From Planctomycetota bacterium (lineage in GTDB: Bacteria; Planctomycetota; UBA1135; UBA2386): 64,000 nt of DNA. A program made the position numbers and the translations under genes. The number at the start of each line of letters is the position of its first letter. Positions within the stretch are counted from its first letter, which is position 1. The notes beneath the pieces are model-generated. The model did not search any database. It was not told where the DNA came from and saw only the letters and a program-made list of their open reading frames with translations. Below, piece by piece: positions 26,531 to 35,502 of the stretch. The stretch covers positions 1 through 64,000 of the forward strand of contig JAEUHR010000008.1 of NCBI GenBank assembly GCA_016794425.1, written 5' to 3'.

Positions 26531-28159
26531 TCAGCTGCCGAAGCCGAACACCTGGCCGAGCGTGACCGAGACCTTCCAGCCGTCGCTGTCGCCGACGACG
26601 TCGACGAACGGCTTCGCGACGTCGATGCGCAAGAGGCCGCCGCCGAGCAGCGGCTTGCTGCCGATGCGCAGGCCGAGGCCGGCGGCCGTGAACGGGCGGC
26701 CGAGCGCGCTGCCGTCGCCGATCCAGCCCGCGTCGCCGAACGCGACCAGGCCGAAGTGCAGCGTCGCGAACTCGACGTCGGTGTCGAAGCGGTGTTCGAG
26801 GTTCGCGCGCAGCCGGTGGGTGCCGACCAGCTGGTCGTTGGCGTAGCCGCGCAGGCCGAGGTCTTCGCCGAGCGTCAGTTCCACCGGCAGGTCCTGCGTC
26901 TCCTCGGCGGCGTCGAACACGATGCGACCGCACAGCGTGTGCAGTTCGTGCAGCATCACGAACGCGCGGCCGCTCGCCGATGCGAACCAGCCGACCGCGT
27001 CGCCGTCGTCCCAGCGCATGCGGCCGCTGACGTCGCCGACCGTGAACAGATCGGTCGTCGGCGCCGCCGACCACCGCGCGTGCAGCGCGAGTTCGGGCTG
27101 CAGCGCGCCGTTCGTGCCGGCCTCGTCGCGCCAGCGCGCGCCGAGTGTGCCGCCGACGTCGAGCCCGAGTTCGAGGTCCTGCACGAACACCAGCGTGTCG
27201 AGCCCTTCGACCTTGCGGAAGCCCGTGACGAGGCGCCAGCCGCCGGTGGCGCCGACGAACGCGCTCCAGGTGTCGCCGGGCACGCGCACCGCCGGCGCCA
27301 GCGGGCCGGTCGCGAGGCCGTAGTCGTGGTCGTCGAACGCGGCGGTGAGGCCGATGCGGCGCCGGTCGAGGGCCGGGCCGCTGCCGCGATCGAGGTGCAG
27401 GCCGAGGCTCGTGCGCCGATCGGGCACCTCGGCGAGCGTGTCGCCGTCGCGGTGGTAGTCGACCGCGGTCTCGGCATGGTCGAACGAAGCGCCGTAGCCA
27501 TACGGATCGGCGAGGTGGCGGAACGGCCGGCGCAGGTCGACGCCGACGTAGTCGCCGTCGTCCGTGCGGCCGAGGCGCACCGTGCCGGTGTGCCACGTGT
27601 CGAGCACGTGCAGGTCCGTGTAGGCGATGCCGCCGCGGTACTCGTCCTCGGTGTTGGTGCGGAACGACGCCGCGAGCCGGTCGCCGAGACCCAGCAGGTT
27701 CGACTCGCCGAGCGCCGCGTTGACGCCGCCGACGCCGCCGACGTAGGACGCGCCGGCGCCGAACGACAACGTCAGGCGGTCGCGCGTCGCGACCTCGAGG
27801 TCGACGACGCCGGGCGTGTCGGTCGCGACGAGCCGCACCGTCACATCGGCGAACAGACCCAGCGCGCGCAGGTTGCGTTCCAGTTCGGCGGCGAGCTCGC
27901 CGTCGACGTGGTCGCCGGGCGCGAACCAGATCTCGCGTTCGATCACGTCGCGCCGCGTCGCCCAGTGCAGCGAGTTGACGAGGCGCTCCAGCGGCCGTTC
28001 GGCGGCGCGTTGTGGGTCGAACACGTCGCCGGTCGCGATGCGGATCTCGCGCAGCCTGCCGCTCGGGGCGGCCGGGGCCGGCGCCGGCGCCGGTTCCTGC
28101 GCCTGCGCCGCCGCGACGGCGGTCAGGCACAGGGCGGTCGGCAGGAGGCGAAGGTGCAT
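26531..28159 (-). CDS. Omp85/BamA-like outer membrane protein with POTRA-like N-terminus
   Basis: The 542-residue protein has a signal peptide (MHLRLLPTALCLTAVAAAQA, Q at +1) and a proline/alanine linker. A POTRA-like domain follows (about 35-125: FAPGDHVDGELAAELERNLRALGLFADVTV...VDLEVATRDR). The rest is a beta-barrel of about 400 residues with alternating strands and GYGASFDHAETAV, LRGYANDQLVGTHRLRANLEHRF and GFGDAGWIG-like motifs typical of surface-antigen (Omp85) barrels; it ends in a final aromatic-containing strand VSVTLGQVFGFGS. It is shorter than BamA, with one visible POTRA, so a specialised outer-membrane protein translocator such as a TamA or TPS relative is possible. It sits between a propeller protein and a barstar-like membrane protein. 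Confidence 0.72.
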   Translation of the reverse strand: MHLRLLPTALCLTAVAAAQAQEPAPAPAPAAPSGRLREIRIATGDVFDPQRAAERPLERLVNSLHWATRRDVIEREIWFAPGDHVDGELAAELERNLRALGLFADVTVRLVATDTPGVVDLEVATRDRLTLSFGAGASYVGGVGGVNAALGESNLLGLGDRLAASFRTNTEDEYRGGIAYTDLHVLDTWHTGTVRLGRTDDGDYVGVDLRRPFRHLADPYGYGASFDHAETAVDYHRDGDTLAEVPDRRTSLGLHLDRGSGPALDRRRIGLTAAFDDHDYGLATGPLAPAVRVPGDTWSAFVGATGGWRLVTGFRKVEGLDTLVFVQDLELGLDVGGTLGARWRDEAGTNGALQPELALHARWSAAPTTDLFTVGDVSGRMRWDDGDAVGWFASASGRAFVMLHELHTLCGRIVFDAAEETQDLPVELTLGEDLGLRGYANDQLVGTHRLRANLEHRFDTDVEFATLHFGLVAFGDAGWIGDGSALGRPFTAAGLGLRIGSKPLLGGGLLRIDVAKPFVDVVGDSDGWKVSVTLGQVFGFGS

Positions 28160-28215
28160 CGGCCGGCATCGTGCGCGAACGGCCGGCGCGAGGCCATGCG
28201 TCGCTGGACGGGCGG

Positions 28216-29706
28216 TCAGTAAGTACCGAACGTCAGCGTCAGCGCGTTCGAGGATTCGATGCGCAGATTGCCCTGTGCGTCGAGCGACAATTCGCCGACC
28301 TGCGCGTAGATCGCGGCGCCGAGCAGGATCGTGTCGGTGGCGACGGTGAAGCCGGTCGTGAACGTGCCGGCCGTCGGCGTGCCGAGCGCGAACACTAGGT
28401 CCGGCGCGACCAGCAGGCTGCAGCCGGCGACGCCGGCCGGGTGCACGCTGTCCAGCGGCAGCGCGAGCGGGGCCGTGCCCAGCAGGTCGATGGCGAGCGA
28501 GCCGGGTACGAAGCCCGTGGTGCGACTGCCGTACGGGGCGCCGAGGACCGGCAGGCTCGTCGCGGTCATCTGCAACGGTGCGGCAGCGCCCGCACAGGAG
28601 CTGCCGTACGGGACGGCGCCGGCCGGGCAGGCGGCGACGAAGCGGGCGACGTGGTTCGTGGCCGCCGCGCCGGAGCTCGTGAAGCTGCCGCCTGCCGCGA
28701 CGTCGCCGTTCGCCAGCTGCGTGAGGGCGTTGACGATCGTGAACGCACCGCCGAGGCCGAGGCCGAGCGGCGACCAGACCGAACCGTTCCAGCGGGCCAC
28801 GCGGTTGGCGGTCAGGCCGCCTGCGCCCGTGAAGTTGCCGGCCGCGAGCAGGTCGCCGTTGGGCAAGGCGAGCAGCGCGGCGACGGAGGCGCCGCTGCCC
28901 TGCAGGCCGGTGCCGAGCGGCGCCCACACACTGCCGTCCCACACCGCGATGCGGGTCGCCGGCGCGCCGCCCGCGCTGGTGAACGATCCGCCGGCGACGA
29001 GGCGACCGTCGGCGAGGACGGCGAGGGCGGCGATCGAGTTGTTGGTGCCGGCGCCGAGCGGCGACCAGGCCGAACCGTTCCAGCGCGCGATGTTGGCGCA
29101 CGGCACGCCGCCGGCGGTCGTGAAGTTGCCGGCGGCGACGAGGTCGCCGGTCGGCAGCACCGCGAGGGCATACACGTTGAGGTCCATGCCGCTGCCGAGT
29201 GGCGACCATGCACTGCCGTTCCAGCGGGCGATCTTGTTGCAGGCGACGCCGCCAACGGTGCTGAACCAGCCGCCGACGACCAGGTCCCCGTTCGGTAGCT
29301 GCGCGATCGAGTTGACGCGGCTGACGATCGAGTTGTCGAGCCCGCCGCCCATCGTGTTCCAGGTCGAGCCGTTCCAGGTGGCGATGCGGCTCGCGGACGT
29401 GAAGCCGAGCATCGTGAAGCTGCCGCCGACGACCAGGTTGCCGTTGGCCGAGCGCAGCAACGCCCAGACACCGGCATTCGGCGTGCCGCCGAGCTGCGAC
29501 CAGGCCGACCCGTTCCACTGCGAGAGTTTGTCGCCGTGGTTGCCGCCGACCACGAGGTTGCCGTTGATCACGCACATCGTCGACACCGACTCGCCGAGGA
29601 AACCGACACCGTTGCCGAACGGCGACCACTGCGACGAGCACTGTGCGGTGGCGGCGGTACCGAGCGAGGCGGCGAACAGGAACGAGAGGCAGCGGCGGGG
29701 CGACAT
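28216..29706 (-). CDS. secreted beta-propeller repeat protein with C-terminal module
   Basis: The 496-residue protein has signal peptide MSPRRCLSFLFAASLGTAATA with Q at +1. It has about seven propeller repeats of roughly 47 residues: 'ALAVLP.GDLVAAGNFTTAGGVPCANIARWNGSAWSPLG.G' recurs with few changes (ARWNGSAWSPLG occurs twice, with close variants). It ends with the module GSSCAGAAAP, AGCSLLVAPDLV, TILLGAAIYAQ, then SSNALTLTFG. The organisation matches the larger propeller protein at 15525-18047, so the two are paralogues. ATG at 29706. The gene lies between the Omp85-like protein and the second barstar-like membrane protein on the same strand. Confidence 0.83.
   Translation of the reverse strand: MSPRRCLSFLFAASLGTAATAQCSSQWSPFGNGVGFLGESVSTMCVINGNLVVGGNHGDKLSQWNGSAWSQLGGTPNAGVWALLRSANGNLVVGGSFTMLGFTSASRIATWNGSTWNTMGGGLDNSIVSRVNSIAQLPNGDLVVGGWFSTVGGVACNKIARWNGSAWSPLGSGMDLNVYALAVLPTGDLVAAGNFTTAGGVPCANIARWNGSAWSPLGAGTNNSIAALAVLADGRLVAGGSFTSAGGAPATRIAVWDGSVWAPLGTGLQGSGASVAALLALPNGDLLAAGNFTGAGGLTANRVARWNGSVWSPLGLGLGGAFTIVNALTQLANGDVAAGGSFTSSGAAATNHVARFVAACPAGAVPYGSSCAGAAAPLQMTATSLPVLGAPYGSRTTGFVPGSLAIDLLGTAPLALPLDSVHPAGVAGCSLLVAPDLVFALGTPTAGTFTTGFTVATDTILLGAAIYAQVGELSLDAQGNLRIESSNALTLTFGTY
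28762..29420 (-). repeat. tandem coding repeats of the propeller
   Basis: Several copies of a block near 140 bp within the propeller gene are similar at DNA level: the stretch encoding ARWNGSAWSPLG is nearly identical around 29050-29095 and 29190-29235, with related copies around 28760-28800 and 29350-29395. This suggests recent internal duplication and possible copy-number variation. Confidence 0.55.
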
Positions 29707-29801
29707 GAGTGCGGCGCACGATAGCGACCGCCGCCGCCGCCGGAACTGCCGGTAGCCGGCGCGCAGCGCGTTTGCGCCGCACGGTGCTGCGCAGCTGTGG
29801 T

Positions 29802-30545
29802 TCAGCGCGTCAGTTCGCCGGGCTGCGGGTGCCACCACGCGTCGTGCGGCGCCGCCGCGAGCTGGCCGCGGTCGGCTTCGGCAGTGCGTTCGCCGACGTA
29901 GCGCGGCTCGCGCGCATCGCCGTCGCCGGCCGACGGTGCGGGGCCCTCCGGCAGGTCGAGGAAGACCAGCATGCCGGGCGGCACGCTGGCGACCATCGCC
30001 GACCACAGCGCCGCGAACTCGACCACCAGCGTCGGGTGGGCGACCAGGCTCTCGGTCGCAGAGCGCCACACCAGTGCGCGGCGGCGCGGCCGCGTGCCGG
30101 CTGTGCGCTGCAGGATCGCGAGGCACTTCGCGACCGGTTCGCGCGGGAACGGCTGGTCGCCGAAGTGGCGCTGCAGCGCGGCGGCGAGATCGTGCCAGCT
30201 GCCGATCGTGTGGCCGTCGAGTTCGACCACCGTGTAGCCGTGGCGGGCGAGTGTCGGCGACAGGTCCGGTGCGCGGTCGAGATCGAGGCAGGTCGCCGGC
30301 TGCAGCCGGAACCCCGGCAGGTCGCGCTGCAGGCGCTTCAGGCGGCCGAACGCGCCGGAACCGGAGCAGTGGTGCGCGATCCCGATCAGCGCGACCACCA
30401 GGAGCACCATCTTCGCGATGTAGCCGACCGTCGTCAGCGCGTCGTCGCCGTGCATCGACGGGTTCCAGACCGCGCCGATCAGCAGCAGCAGGCCGGGCCA
30501 GCGCAACATCGGGTTCGCGTAGGGACTGGCGGACGGGTTCGGCAT
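29802..30545 (-). CDS. membrane protein with possible barstar-like domain (paralogue 2)
   Basis: The 247-residue protein has hydrophobic segments [16 protein letters not shown] and [16 protein letters not shown] near the N-terminus, then a soluble domain: [49 protein letters not shown] and [10 protein letters not shown]. This aligns with the protein at 25845-26513 across the whole soluble part. The tail (about 195-247) is charged and proline-rich and ends [12 protein letters not shown] distant relation to barstar is inferred only from the strand and helix order. ATG at 30545 has AGG eight bases upstream. The two paralogues flank the Omp85-like and propeller genes on the same strand, so this may be a four-gene envelope cluster. 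Confidence 0.62.
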   Translation of the reverse strand: MPNPSASPYANPMLRWPGLLLLIGAVWNPSMHGDDALTTVGYIAKMVLLVVALIGIAHHCSGSGAFGRLKRLQRDLPGFRLQPATCLDLDRAPDLSPTLARHGYTVVELDGHTIGSWHDLAAALQRHFGDQPFPREPVAKCLAILQRTAGTRPRRRALVWRSATESLVAHPTLVVEFAALWSAMVASVPPGMLVFLDLPEGPAPSAGDGDAREPRYVGERTAEADRGQLAAAPHDAWWHPQPGELTR

Positions 30546-30669
30546 CGGGACCTCGCGGCAGTGGGAAGATAGCGCCGGGCGGTATGGTGGTGGCCCGTTG
30601 CAGGTGGCCGTCGCGCGCGGCCGACCGTCGCCGCGCGGGCCGAAGCTGTTGCCGTTCACCGTTCGCCCG

Positions 30670-31233
30670 ATGCCTGACGAGATCTACGTGAGCACCGACG
30701 TCGAGGCCGATGGCCCGATCCCAGGGCCGCATTCGATGCTGAGTTTCGCCTCGGTGGCGCTGCGGGCGGACAAGACCACGATCGCCGAGTTCAGTGCCAA
30801 TCTGGCACCGCTGCCGGGCGCCCACCCGCACCCGCGCACGATGGCGTGGTGGGAGGGATTCCCGGAAGCACTGGCGCAGGCGCGAGCGAACCCGGAGCCG
30901 GCCGAAGTCGTGATGCCGCGCTACGCGAAGTGGCTGCGCCAGCTGCCTGGGCGCGTCGTGTTCGTGGGTCAGCCGGCCGGCTACGACTTCTTGTGGGTGT
31001 ACTGGTACCTGATGCGATTCCACGGCGACTCGCCGTTCGGCCATTCGGCCCTCGACGTGAAGACCTACGCGATGGCGCTGGTGAAGCGGCCGTACCGCGA
31101 CTGCGTGAAGCACGCGCTGCCGCGCGAGTGGGACGACGGCCTGCCGCACACGCACGTGGCCCTCGACGACGCGCGGGCTCAGGGCGCGATGTTCTGCAAC
31201 ATGCTGAAGGCCAACGGGGCGGTGCTGCCGTGA
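30670..31233 (+). CDS. DnaQ-like 3'-5' exonuclease
   Basis: The 187-residue protein starts [20 protein letters not shown], with the Exo I motif D-x-E, then [14 protein letters not shown], the Exo II region [13 protein letters not shown] and the Exo III motif [13 protein letters not shown] (H-x4-D), so the DEDDh catalytic residues are plausible. This small standalone form acts on DNA or RNA ends; the exact role is not known. ATG at 30670 was chosen because it opens the first strand of the fold; the frame runs further upstream without similarity. Its stop overlaps the GTG start of the next gene by 4 bp (GTGA). Confidence 0.75.
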   Translation: MPDEIYVSTDVEADGPIPGPHSMLSFASVALRADKTTIAEFSANLAPLPGAHPHPRTMAWWEGFPEALAQARANPEPAEVVMPRYAKWLRQLPGRVVFVGQPAGYDFLWVYWYLMRFHGDSPFGHSALDVKTYAMALVKRPYRDCVKHALPREWDDGLPHTHVALDDARAQGAMFCNMLKANGAVLP

Positions 31234-32297
31234 TCTTGCGCGGCGTCGTGGCGTGGTGGTGCGTGGCGTCGCTGGCGGCACAGACCGAGTGGTCGCTGCG
31301 CGGTGGCGCGGCCCGCGTGCGGCTCGCGGGCCCGGCAGGGCACTGGCTGATGGGACCAGTGGACCACGCGGCCGGACTGCCGGCAGGGGACTACGAGGTG
31401 CACTTCGGCGCCGACGCGGCCGGCAAGCCGCGGTCGTTGCAGTTCCGCGTGCCGGCGGGGGCTCGCGTGCACCTGGCGGCCGAACCGGCGGCGGCGGTCG
31501 CCGCCGATGCGGCCGCACCGGCGGGAGAGCAGGACGCAGCGCCTTCCGCCGCGAACTACCGCGTCGTCGCGGTCACGCCGCCCGGGGCGGACGGAGTGCT
31601 GGGCCTCGTCGCGCGCCGCGCCGAAGGAGCGCCGGCGGTGCACTTCGTCTGGGACCGCGCGGTCGGCGAGTTCCGCCTCGAACGTGCCGGCGACGCGGAC
31701 ACCCGCACGCTGGCGAAGGCGCCGGCGCCGCGCGGCGACGACGATCTGCACACGATGGCGCTGCAGGTCGAGGGCTTCCGCATCGAGGCGTTCTGGGACG
31801 AGGCGCCGGTGCTGCGCGCGATGTACGGAGGCATGGCTGCGGGTGGCCACGGCGCGTTCACGAAGGCGACGTCGGCCGCGTTCGCGACCGTCGAACGACA
31901 GCCCGTCGCGTCGGCACGCACCAGCTGCGCGCTGGTGGTCGAGGAGCATGCGGCGACACTGCACGCCGCGGTGACGGCGCTGCCGGGGCACTGGCACGTG
32001 CTCGAAGTCGTGCTGGACCAGGCGCAGCCGCCGCTGCCGGTCGAAGCGTCCGGTCTGGAGCCGTGGCTGCTGCGCGGCGGCGCGACTCCGGTCGTACTGA
32101 TGGCCGACTGGCGCGGCAGCTACGGACCCGGCGGCATCGGCGAGGTCGGTCGCGAGGGCACGTTCACGAGCCGCCTGGAGTGGCCGCCGTTGCCCGGGCT
32201 GCGCCACCAGTGCGGCGTGGTCCGCGCGCTACTGGTGTCGCCGCGCGGGGAGGTCCTGGCGGAACGCATCCCCGGCTTGCCGTTCTGCATCCCCTAG
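31230..32297 (+). CDS. predicted secreted protein, function unknown
   Basis: The 355-residue protein starts with GTG at 31230, overlapping the exonuclease stop as GTGA, and has a signal peptide [17 protein letters not shown] with Q at +1. The remainder alternates short beta strands with alanine-rich linkers: [29 protein letters not shown] resembles a small beta-sandwich (carboxypeptidase-regulatory-like or PEGA-like), and [29 protein letters not shown] and [20 protein letters not shown] occur later. I cannot assign a family. No membrane segment is visible after the signal peptide. Confidence 0.65.
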   Translation: MILRGVVAWWCVASLAAQTEWSLRGGAARVRLAGPAGHWLMGPVDHAAGLPAGDYEVHFGADAAGKPRSLQFRVPAGARVHLAAEPAAAVAADAAAPAGEQDAAPSAANYRVVAVTPPGADGVLGLVARRAEGAPAVHFVWDRAVGEFRLERAGDADTRTLAKAPAPRGDDDLHTMALQVEGFRIEAFWDEAPVLRAMYGGMAAGGHGAFTKATSAAFATVERQPVASARTSCALVVEEHAATLHAAVTALPGHWHVLEVVLDQAQPPLPVEASGLEPWLLRGGATPVVLMADWRGSYGPGGIGEVGREGTFTSRLEWPPLPGLRHQCGVVRALLVSPRGEVLAERIPGLPFCIP

Positions 32298-32360
32298 CCT
32301 GTCGCCTGGGGACCGGGGCCCGTTACCGGGACGGCTCGCGCCGACTACAGTCCGCTGGCC

Positions 32361-34283
32361 ATGGTCCGCCTCTTCCTGGTGATGTTCGCGGCCCTCTGCC
32401 TGCTGGTCGGCCTGCCGGCCCACGGCGGGCAGTACCGCGGTCCGGGCTGGGGCACGCCGACGCTGCCGCCGGGCGTCAACCCGGTTCCCAGCACGGGTGG
32501 ACCGACCGGGCCCGGTGGTGGCGGTCCCTCGCCCACGACCGGCGGCCGCGCGCTGACGCCGGACACCGTCAGCTGGCAGACCTGGTGGGAGTTCAACAAA
32601 GAGCCGCTGCTCGGACCGCGGCGGCGCGCCGCCGACTACGCGGTCAGCGGCAGCGACGACTTCTACCTCGGACAACGCCGACCGGAGGCGCGGGTGGACC
32701 TGCTGCGCCCGACCGAGGCCGACCTGACCGAGCGCATCGTGCCGGCGCTGGCGGCGCTGCTCGAGGCGGAGCGCAACCGCGACATCCAGAGCGCGTGCCT
32801 GATCGCGCTCGGCAAGATCGGCCGCGACGGCGTCGACGTGCAGCTCGAGAAGGTGTTCCAGCAGCGCCTGCTCCGCGACGATCAGGAAGTGCGGGAGAGC
32901 GCAGTCCTGGCGCTCGGCATCGCCGGACGTGCGGAGGCCCTGCCGATCCTCGCGGCTCTGGTCGGCGACACGGCCGACGGGCGCCGGCTCGTCGATCGCG
33001 CCGAGGTGGGCGACCGCACGCGCGCCTTCGCCGCCTACTCGCTCGGCGAGCTGGCGCGCCGCAGCACCGACAGTGCACTGAAGCGGCAGGTGCACGACCT
33101 GTTGCTGCCGCTGCTGACCGATCCCGAGACCGACGATCGCGACCTGCGCACCGCCGCGGTCAGCGCGCTGGGCCTCTCGTGCGGCGAAGACAACGCTGCC
33201 GCGCACAAGCGCCTCGCGTGGCAGACGGTCGAAGAGCTGCTGCGCTGGTACCAGCTCGACCTCGGCCGCGGCGACGAGCTGGTGCAGGCCCACGCGCCGA
33301 TCGCGATCGGGCGTCTGCTCGGGCGCGGCACGACCGTGCTGCACCAGCGTTGCAAGGATCACCTGGCGGAGGTGCTGGCGGCGAGTGCCCGGCGCAGCAA
33401 CTCCATCCTGCAGTCGGCGGCCGTGGCGCTCGGCATGCTGTCGGTGCCGGCCGAGACGGAGGCTGCGGACGAGCCGTTCTCGCTGGCCCTGCAGTCGTTC
33501 TACGAACGTGGTCACGATCGCCAGGCGCGCAGCTTCGCGGTCATCGCGCTGGGTCGCATCGGCGGCGCCGGCAATCGTGCATGGCTGCTCTCGACCTACG
33601 CGCGCGACAAGAACGCGACCGAGCGACCCTGGCTCGCCCTCGCCCTCGGCCTCGTGGCCCATGCCACGCGGCAGGACGGCGAAATCGACGCGACGATCGC
33701 GCAGTTGCTGCGCGAGGACCTCGACGCCGCGTCGAGTGAGGACGTGCGTTCGGCGCTGGCGGTGAGCCTCGGACTGACCGGCGATCCGGGCGCGGTGCCG
33801 ACCGTGCTGGCCCAGCTGCGCGAGCGCGAGAGCGACGAGCGCCAGGCTGGCTACCTGTGCGTCGCGCTGGCGTTGCTCGGCGAGCAGGCCGCCGTGCCCA
33901 CCTTGTCGGCCGTGCTGCAGCGTTCGGTGCGACGCCCGTTCCTGCTGCAGCAGTCGGCGGTGGCGCTCGGGCGCCTCGGCGACAAGGATGCCACGGTGCT
34001 GTTGCTCAGCCTGCTCGGTAGTGGCGACAGCGTTGCCGTGCTGTCGGCGATCGCGACGGCCATCGGGCAGATCGGCGACCGCCGTTCGATCGACCGCCTG
34101 CTCGAACTTTCGCGCGACGCGGAGCTGACCAAACTGGCGCGTGCCTTCGTGGCCGCGTCCCTCGGCGGGGTCGGCGACAAGGACGACCTGCCGTGGAACG
34201 TGCCGCTGAGCCGCGACAGCAACTACGCGGCGGCGGTGGACACGCTGACCAACGGCGCCACGGGCGTGCTCGACATCCTCTAG
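32361..34283 (+). CDS. HEAT-repeat protein with signal peptide
   Basis: The 640-residue protein has a signal peptide (MVRLFLVMFAALCLLVGLPAHGG, Q at +1) and a glycine/proline-rich linker (about 25-65). The rest is alpha-helical HEAT/PBS-lyase-like repeats: SACLIALGKIGRDGVDVQLEKVFQ, VRESAVLALGIAGRAEALPILAALVG, FAVIALGRIGGAGN, QSAVALGRLGDKDATVLLLSLLGS and so on, about ten of them. HEAT repeats act as protein-binding scaffolds; the partner is unknown. The stop TAG is at 34281-34283, two bases into the left inverted repeat of the adjacent insertion sequence, so the final codons may be defined by the insertion. ATG at 32361 with CTGGCC before it has a weak ribosome site. Confidence 0.78.
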   Translation: MVRLFLVMFAALCLLVGLPAHGGQYRGPGWGTPTLPPGVNPVPSTGGPTGPGGGGPSPTTGGRALTPDTVSWQTWWEFNKEPLLGPRRRAADYAVSGSDDFYLGQRRPEARVDLLRPTEADLTERIVPALAALLEAERNRDIQSACLIALGKIGRDGVDVQLEKVFQQRLLRDDQEVRESAVLALGIAGRAEALPILAALVGDTADGRRLVDRAEVGDRTRAFAAYSLGELARRSTDSALKRQVHDLLLPLLTDPETDDRDLRTAAVSALGLSCGEDNAAAHKRLAWQTVEELLRWYQLDLGRGDELVQAHAPIAIGRLLGRGTTVLHQRCKDHLAEVLAASARRSNSILQSAAVALGMLSVPAETEAADEPFSLALQSFYERGHDRQARSFAVIALGRIGGAGNRAWLLSTYARDKNATERPWLALALGLVAHATRQDGEIDATIAQLLREDLDAASSEDVRSALAVSLGLTGDPGAVPTVLAQLRERESDERQAGYLCVALALLGEQAAVPTLSAVLQRSVRRPFLLQQSAVALGRLGDKDATVLLLSLLGSGDSVAVLSAIATAIGQIGDRRSIDRLLELSRDAELTKLARAFVAASLGGVGDKDDLPWNVPLSRDSNYAAAVDTLTNGATGVLDIL

Positions 34284-34293
34284 AGCTGATGGC
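34282..34293 (+). repeat. left terminal inverted repeat of the insertion sequence
   Basis: Sequence AGAGCTGATGGC; its reverse complement is found at the right end. The next bases continue TCCAGTGTGCA, which resembles on the opposite strand the solo repeats elsewhere in the window (TGCACACT...). Confidence 0.75.
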
Positions 34294-34390
34294 TCCAGTG
34301 TGCATGGCTGCGGTTTCGTGCACCCGATGAGCGCTTCGGCCCACTAGCTCCTCGTCCCGGCGCCCCTTCGTAGCCGGGGGGAGGAGAGGG

Positions 34391-35434
34391 TTGGTCTTCG
34401 TTCCGCCGCGGTGTCCGAATCCGTCGTGTCCGCAGCATGCCGCTCCACAGGCCGGGTTCTGGCAGCGACGTGGCAACTACCGACCGAGCTGTCGCACCGA
34501 GCCGGTGCCACGCTTCCGGTGTCGAACCTGCAACAAGGGGTTCTCGCGCCAGACGTTCCGCCACGACTACCGGGACAGGCGTCCCGAATGCAACGCGAGC
34601 CTCTTCGTGCAGCTCACCAGTGGCGTTGGCCTCCGGCAGGCGGGGCGGAACCTCGGATTGGACATCCACTCCGTCGTCGACAAGCGGCGGAAGCTCGCCC
34701 GGACCTGCCGCCTCCTGCACGCTGCGCTAGGGCGGGGGGTCACCGGCGACCGGACCTTCCTCCTGGACGAGGAGGAGACCTTTGCCGCTGCGTCGATTCG
34801 CCCCCTGACGATGCCGGTCGTGATCGAGAAGGAGACTTGGTTCATCGTGGCGACCGCGGTGGGCTCGATTCGGCGATTGGCGAAGCCAGGCAGCCGCAGG
34901 CGTCGCCGTCAGAACGAGGAGGAGAAGCGGCTCGGTCGTCGCCTGGATCGGAGCCGGCGCTGCGTGCGGGCCGTCATGGGACGCCTGAGCAGGGTGGCGC
35001 CAAGCGGACGCATCACGCTGCGGACCGACGAGAAAGCGAGCTACGCTTCGATAGCCCGCGCCGTGCTGGGCGAGAGAGTCGAGCACCAGACGACGCCCGG
35101 AACGCTCGTGCGTGCGGCACACAATCCCCTGTTCGCGATCAACACCACGATGGCGATGTCGCGCGAGAACTGCGCATGCCTGCGGCGGCGCTCCTGGTCG
35201 GTCAGCAAGCGACCCAAGGGACTGCGCGATCAGCTCGCGTTGTTCACGTCCTACCGCAACTACGTGCGGCGACGTTTCAATCGCGATGGCCCCCAGGAAA
35301 CGCCAGCCAAGCTGCTGCAGCTCGCGCCTCGGGCGCTGACCCCGGCGGAGCTGCTGGCGTGGCGCCAGGACTGGGGTGATCGCAGCATCCACCCCATCAG
35401 TCTGGACGGGCAACGGACGGTTGGGCGGCCCTAG
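34391..35434 (+). CDS. zinc-ribbon DDE-like transposase
   Basis: The 347-residue protein starts with a zinc ribbon: CPNPSCP...FRCRTCNKGFSRQTFRHDYRD (two C-x2/4-C pairs). A helix-turn-helix-like part follows (TSGVGLRQAGRNLGLDIHSVVDKRR). The putative catalytic core starts at LLDEEETFAAASIRPLTMPV, has a second acidic site RTDEKASYASI, and ends HNPLFAINTTMAMSRENCACL...WSVSKRPKGL, a signature seen in a widespread family of unnamed IS1-like bacterial transposases. The start is TTG at 34391, directly after GGAGGAGAGGG. Codon use is less G/C-rich in third position than in the neighbours, as expected for a mobile gene. No frameshift or truncation is visible, so it may be active. Confidence 0.75.
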   Translation: MVFVPPRCPNPSCPQHAAPQAGFWQRRGNYRPSCRTEPVPRFRCRTCNKGFSRQTFRHDYRDRRPECNASLFVQLTSGVGLRQAGRNLGLDIHSVVDKRRKLARTCRLLHAALGRGVTGDRTFLLDEEETFAAASIRPLTMPVVIEKETWFIVATAVGSIRRLAKPGSRRRRRQNEEEKRLGRRLDRSRRCVRAVMGRLSRVAPSGRITLRTDEKASYASIARAVLGERVEHQTTPGTLVRAAHNPLFAINTTMAMSRENCACLRRRSWSVSKRPKGLRDQLALFTSYRNYVRRRFNRDGPQETPAKLLQLAPRALTPAELLAWRQDWGDRSIHPISLDGQRTVGRP

Positions 35435-35454
35435 CACCTGCCCACGGGAAGGGT

Positions 35455-35478
35455 GCCGGATCCGGCTGCCGGATCCGC
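35455..35478. repeat. GCCGGATCCGGC palindrome followed by an imperfect copy
   Basis: A 12-bp perfect palindrome (35455-35466) is followed directly by TGCCGGATCCGC. It lies between the transposase stop and the right inverted repeat, so it belongs to the element and may form a hairpin in the transposase mRNA. Confidence 0.5.
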
Positions 35479-35490
35479 GCACCCACCCAA

Positions 35491-35502
35491 GCCATCAGCT
35501 CT
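35491..35502 (-). repeat. right terminal inverted repeat of the insertion sequence
   Basis: GCCATCAGCTCT, the reverse complement of the left end. The inner bases CACCCACCCAA differ from the left end except for the general CAC pattern. The last base is also the last base of the cytochrome gene's stop codon. Confidence 0.75.

Larger units (their letters stand above)
34282..35502. mobile_element. insertion sequence with 12-bp terminal inverted repeats
   Basis: Perfect 12-bp inverted repeats AGAGCTGATGGC (34282-34293) and GCCATCAGCTCT (35491-35502) bound a 1221-bp segment with one transposase-like gene. Beyond 12 bp the ends drift, sharing only a CACT/CACCCA-like patch inward. No target-site duplication is evident. 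Inside, a GC stem CCCGGC/GCCGGG (34356-34378, 11-nt loop) precedes the ribosome site, a position that can limit read-through expression, and a palindrome lies near the right end. It sits exactly between the stops of two convergent genes. The transposase family is uncertain: zinc ribbon plus DDE-like core. Confidence 0.7.
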
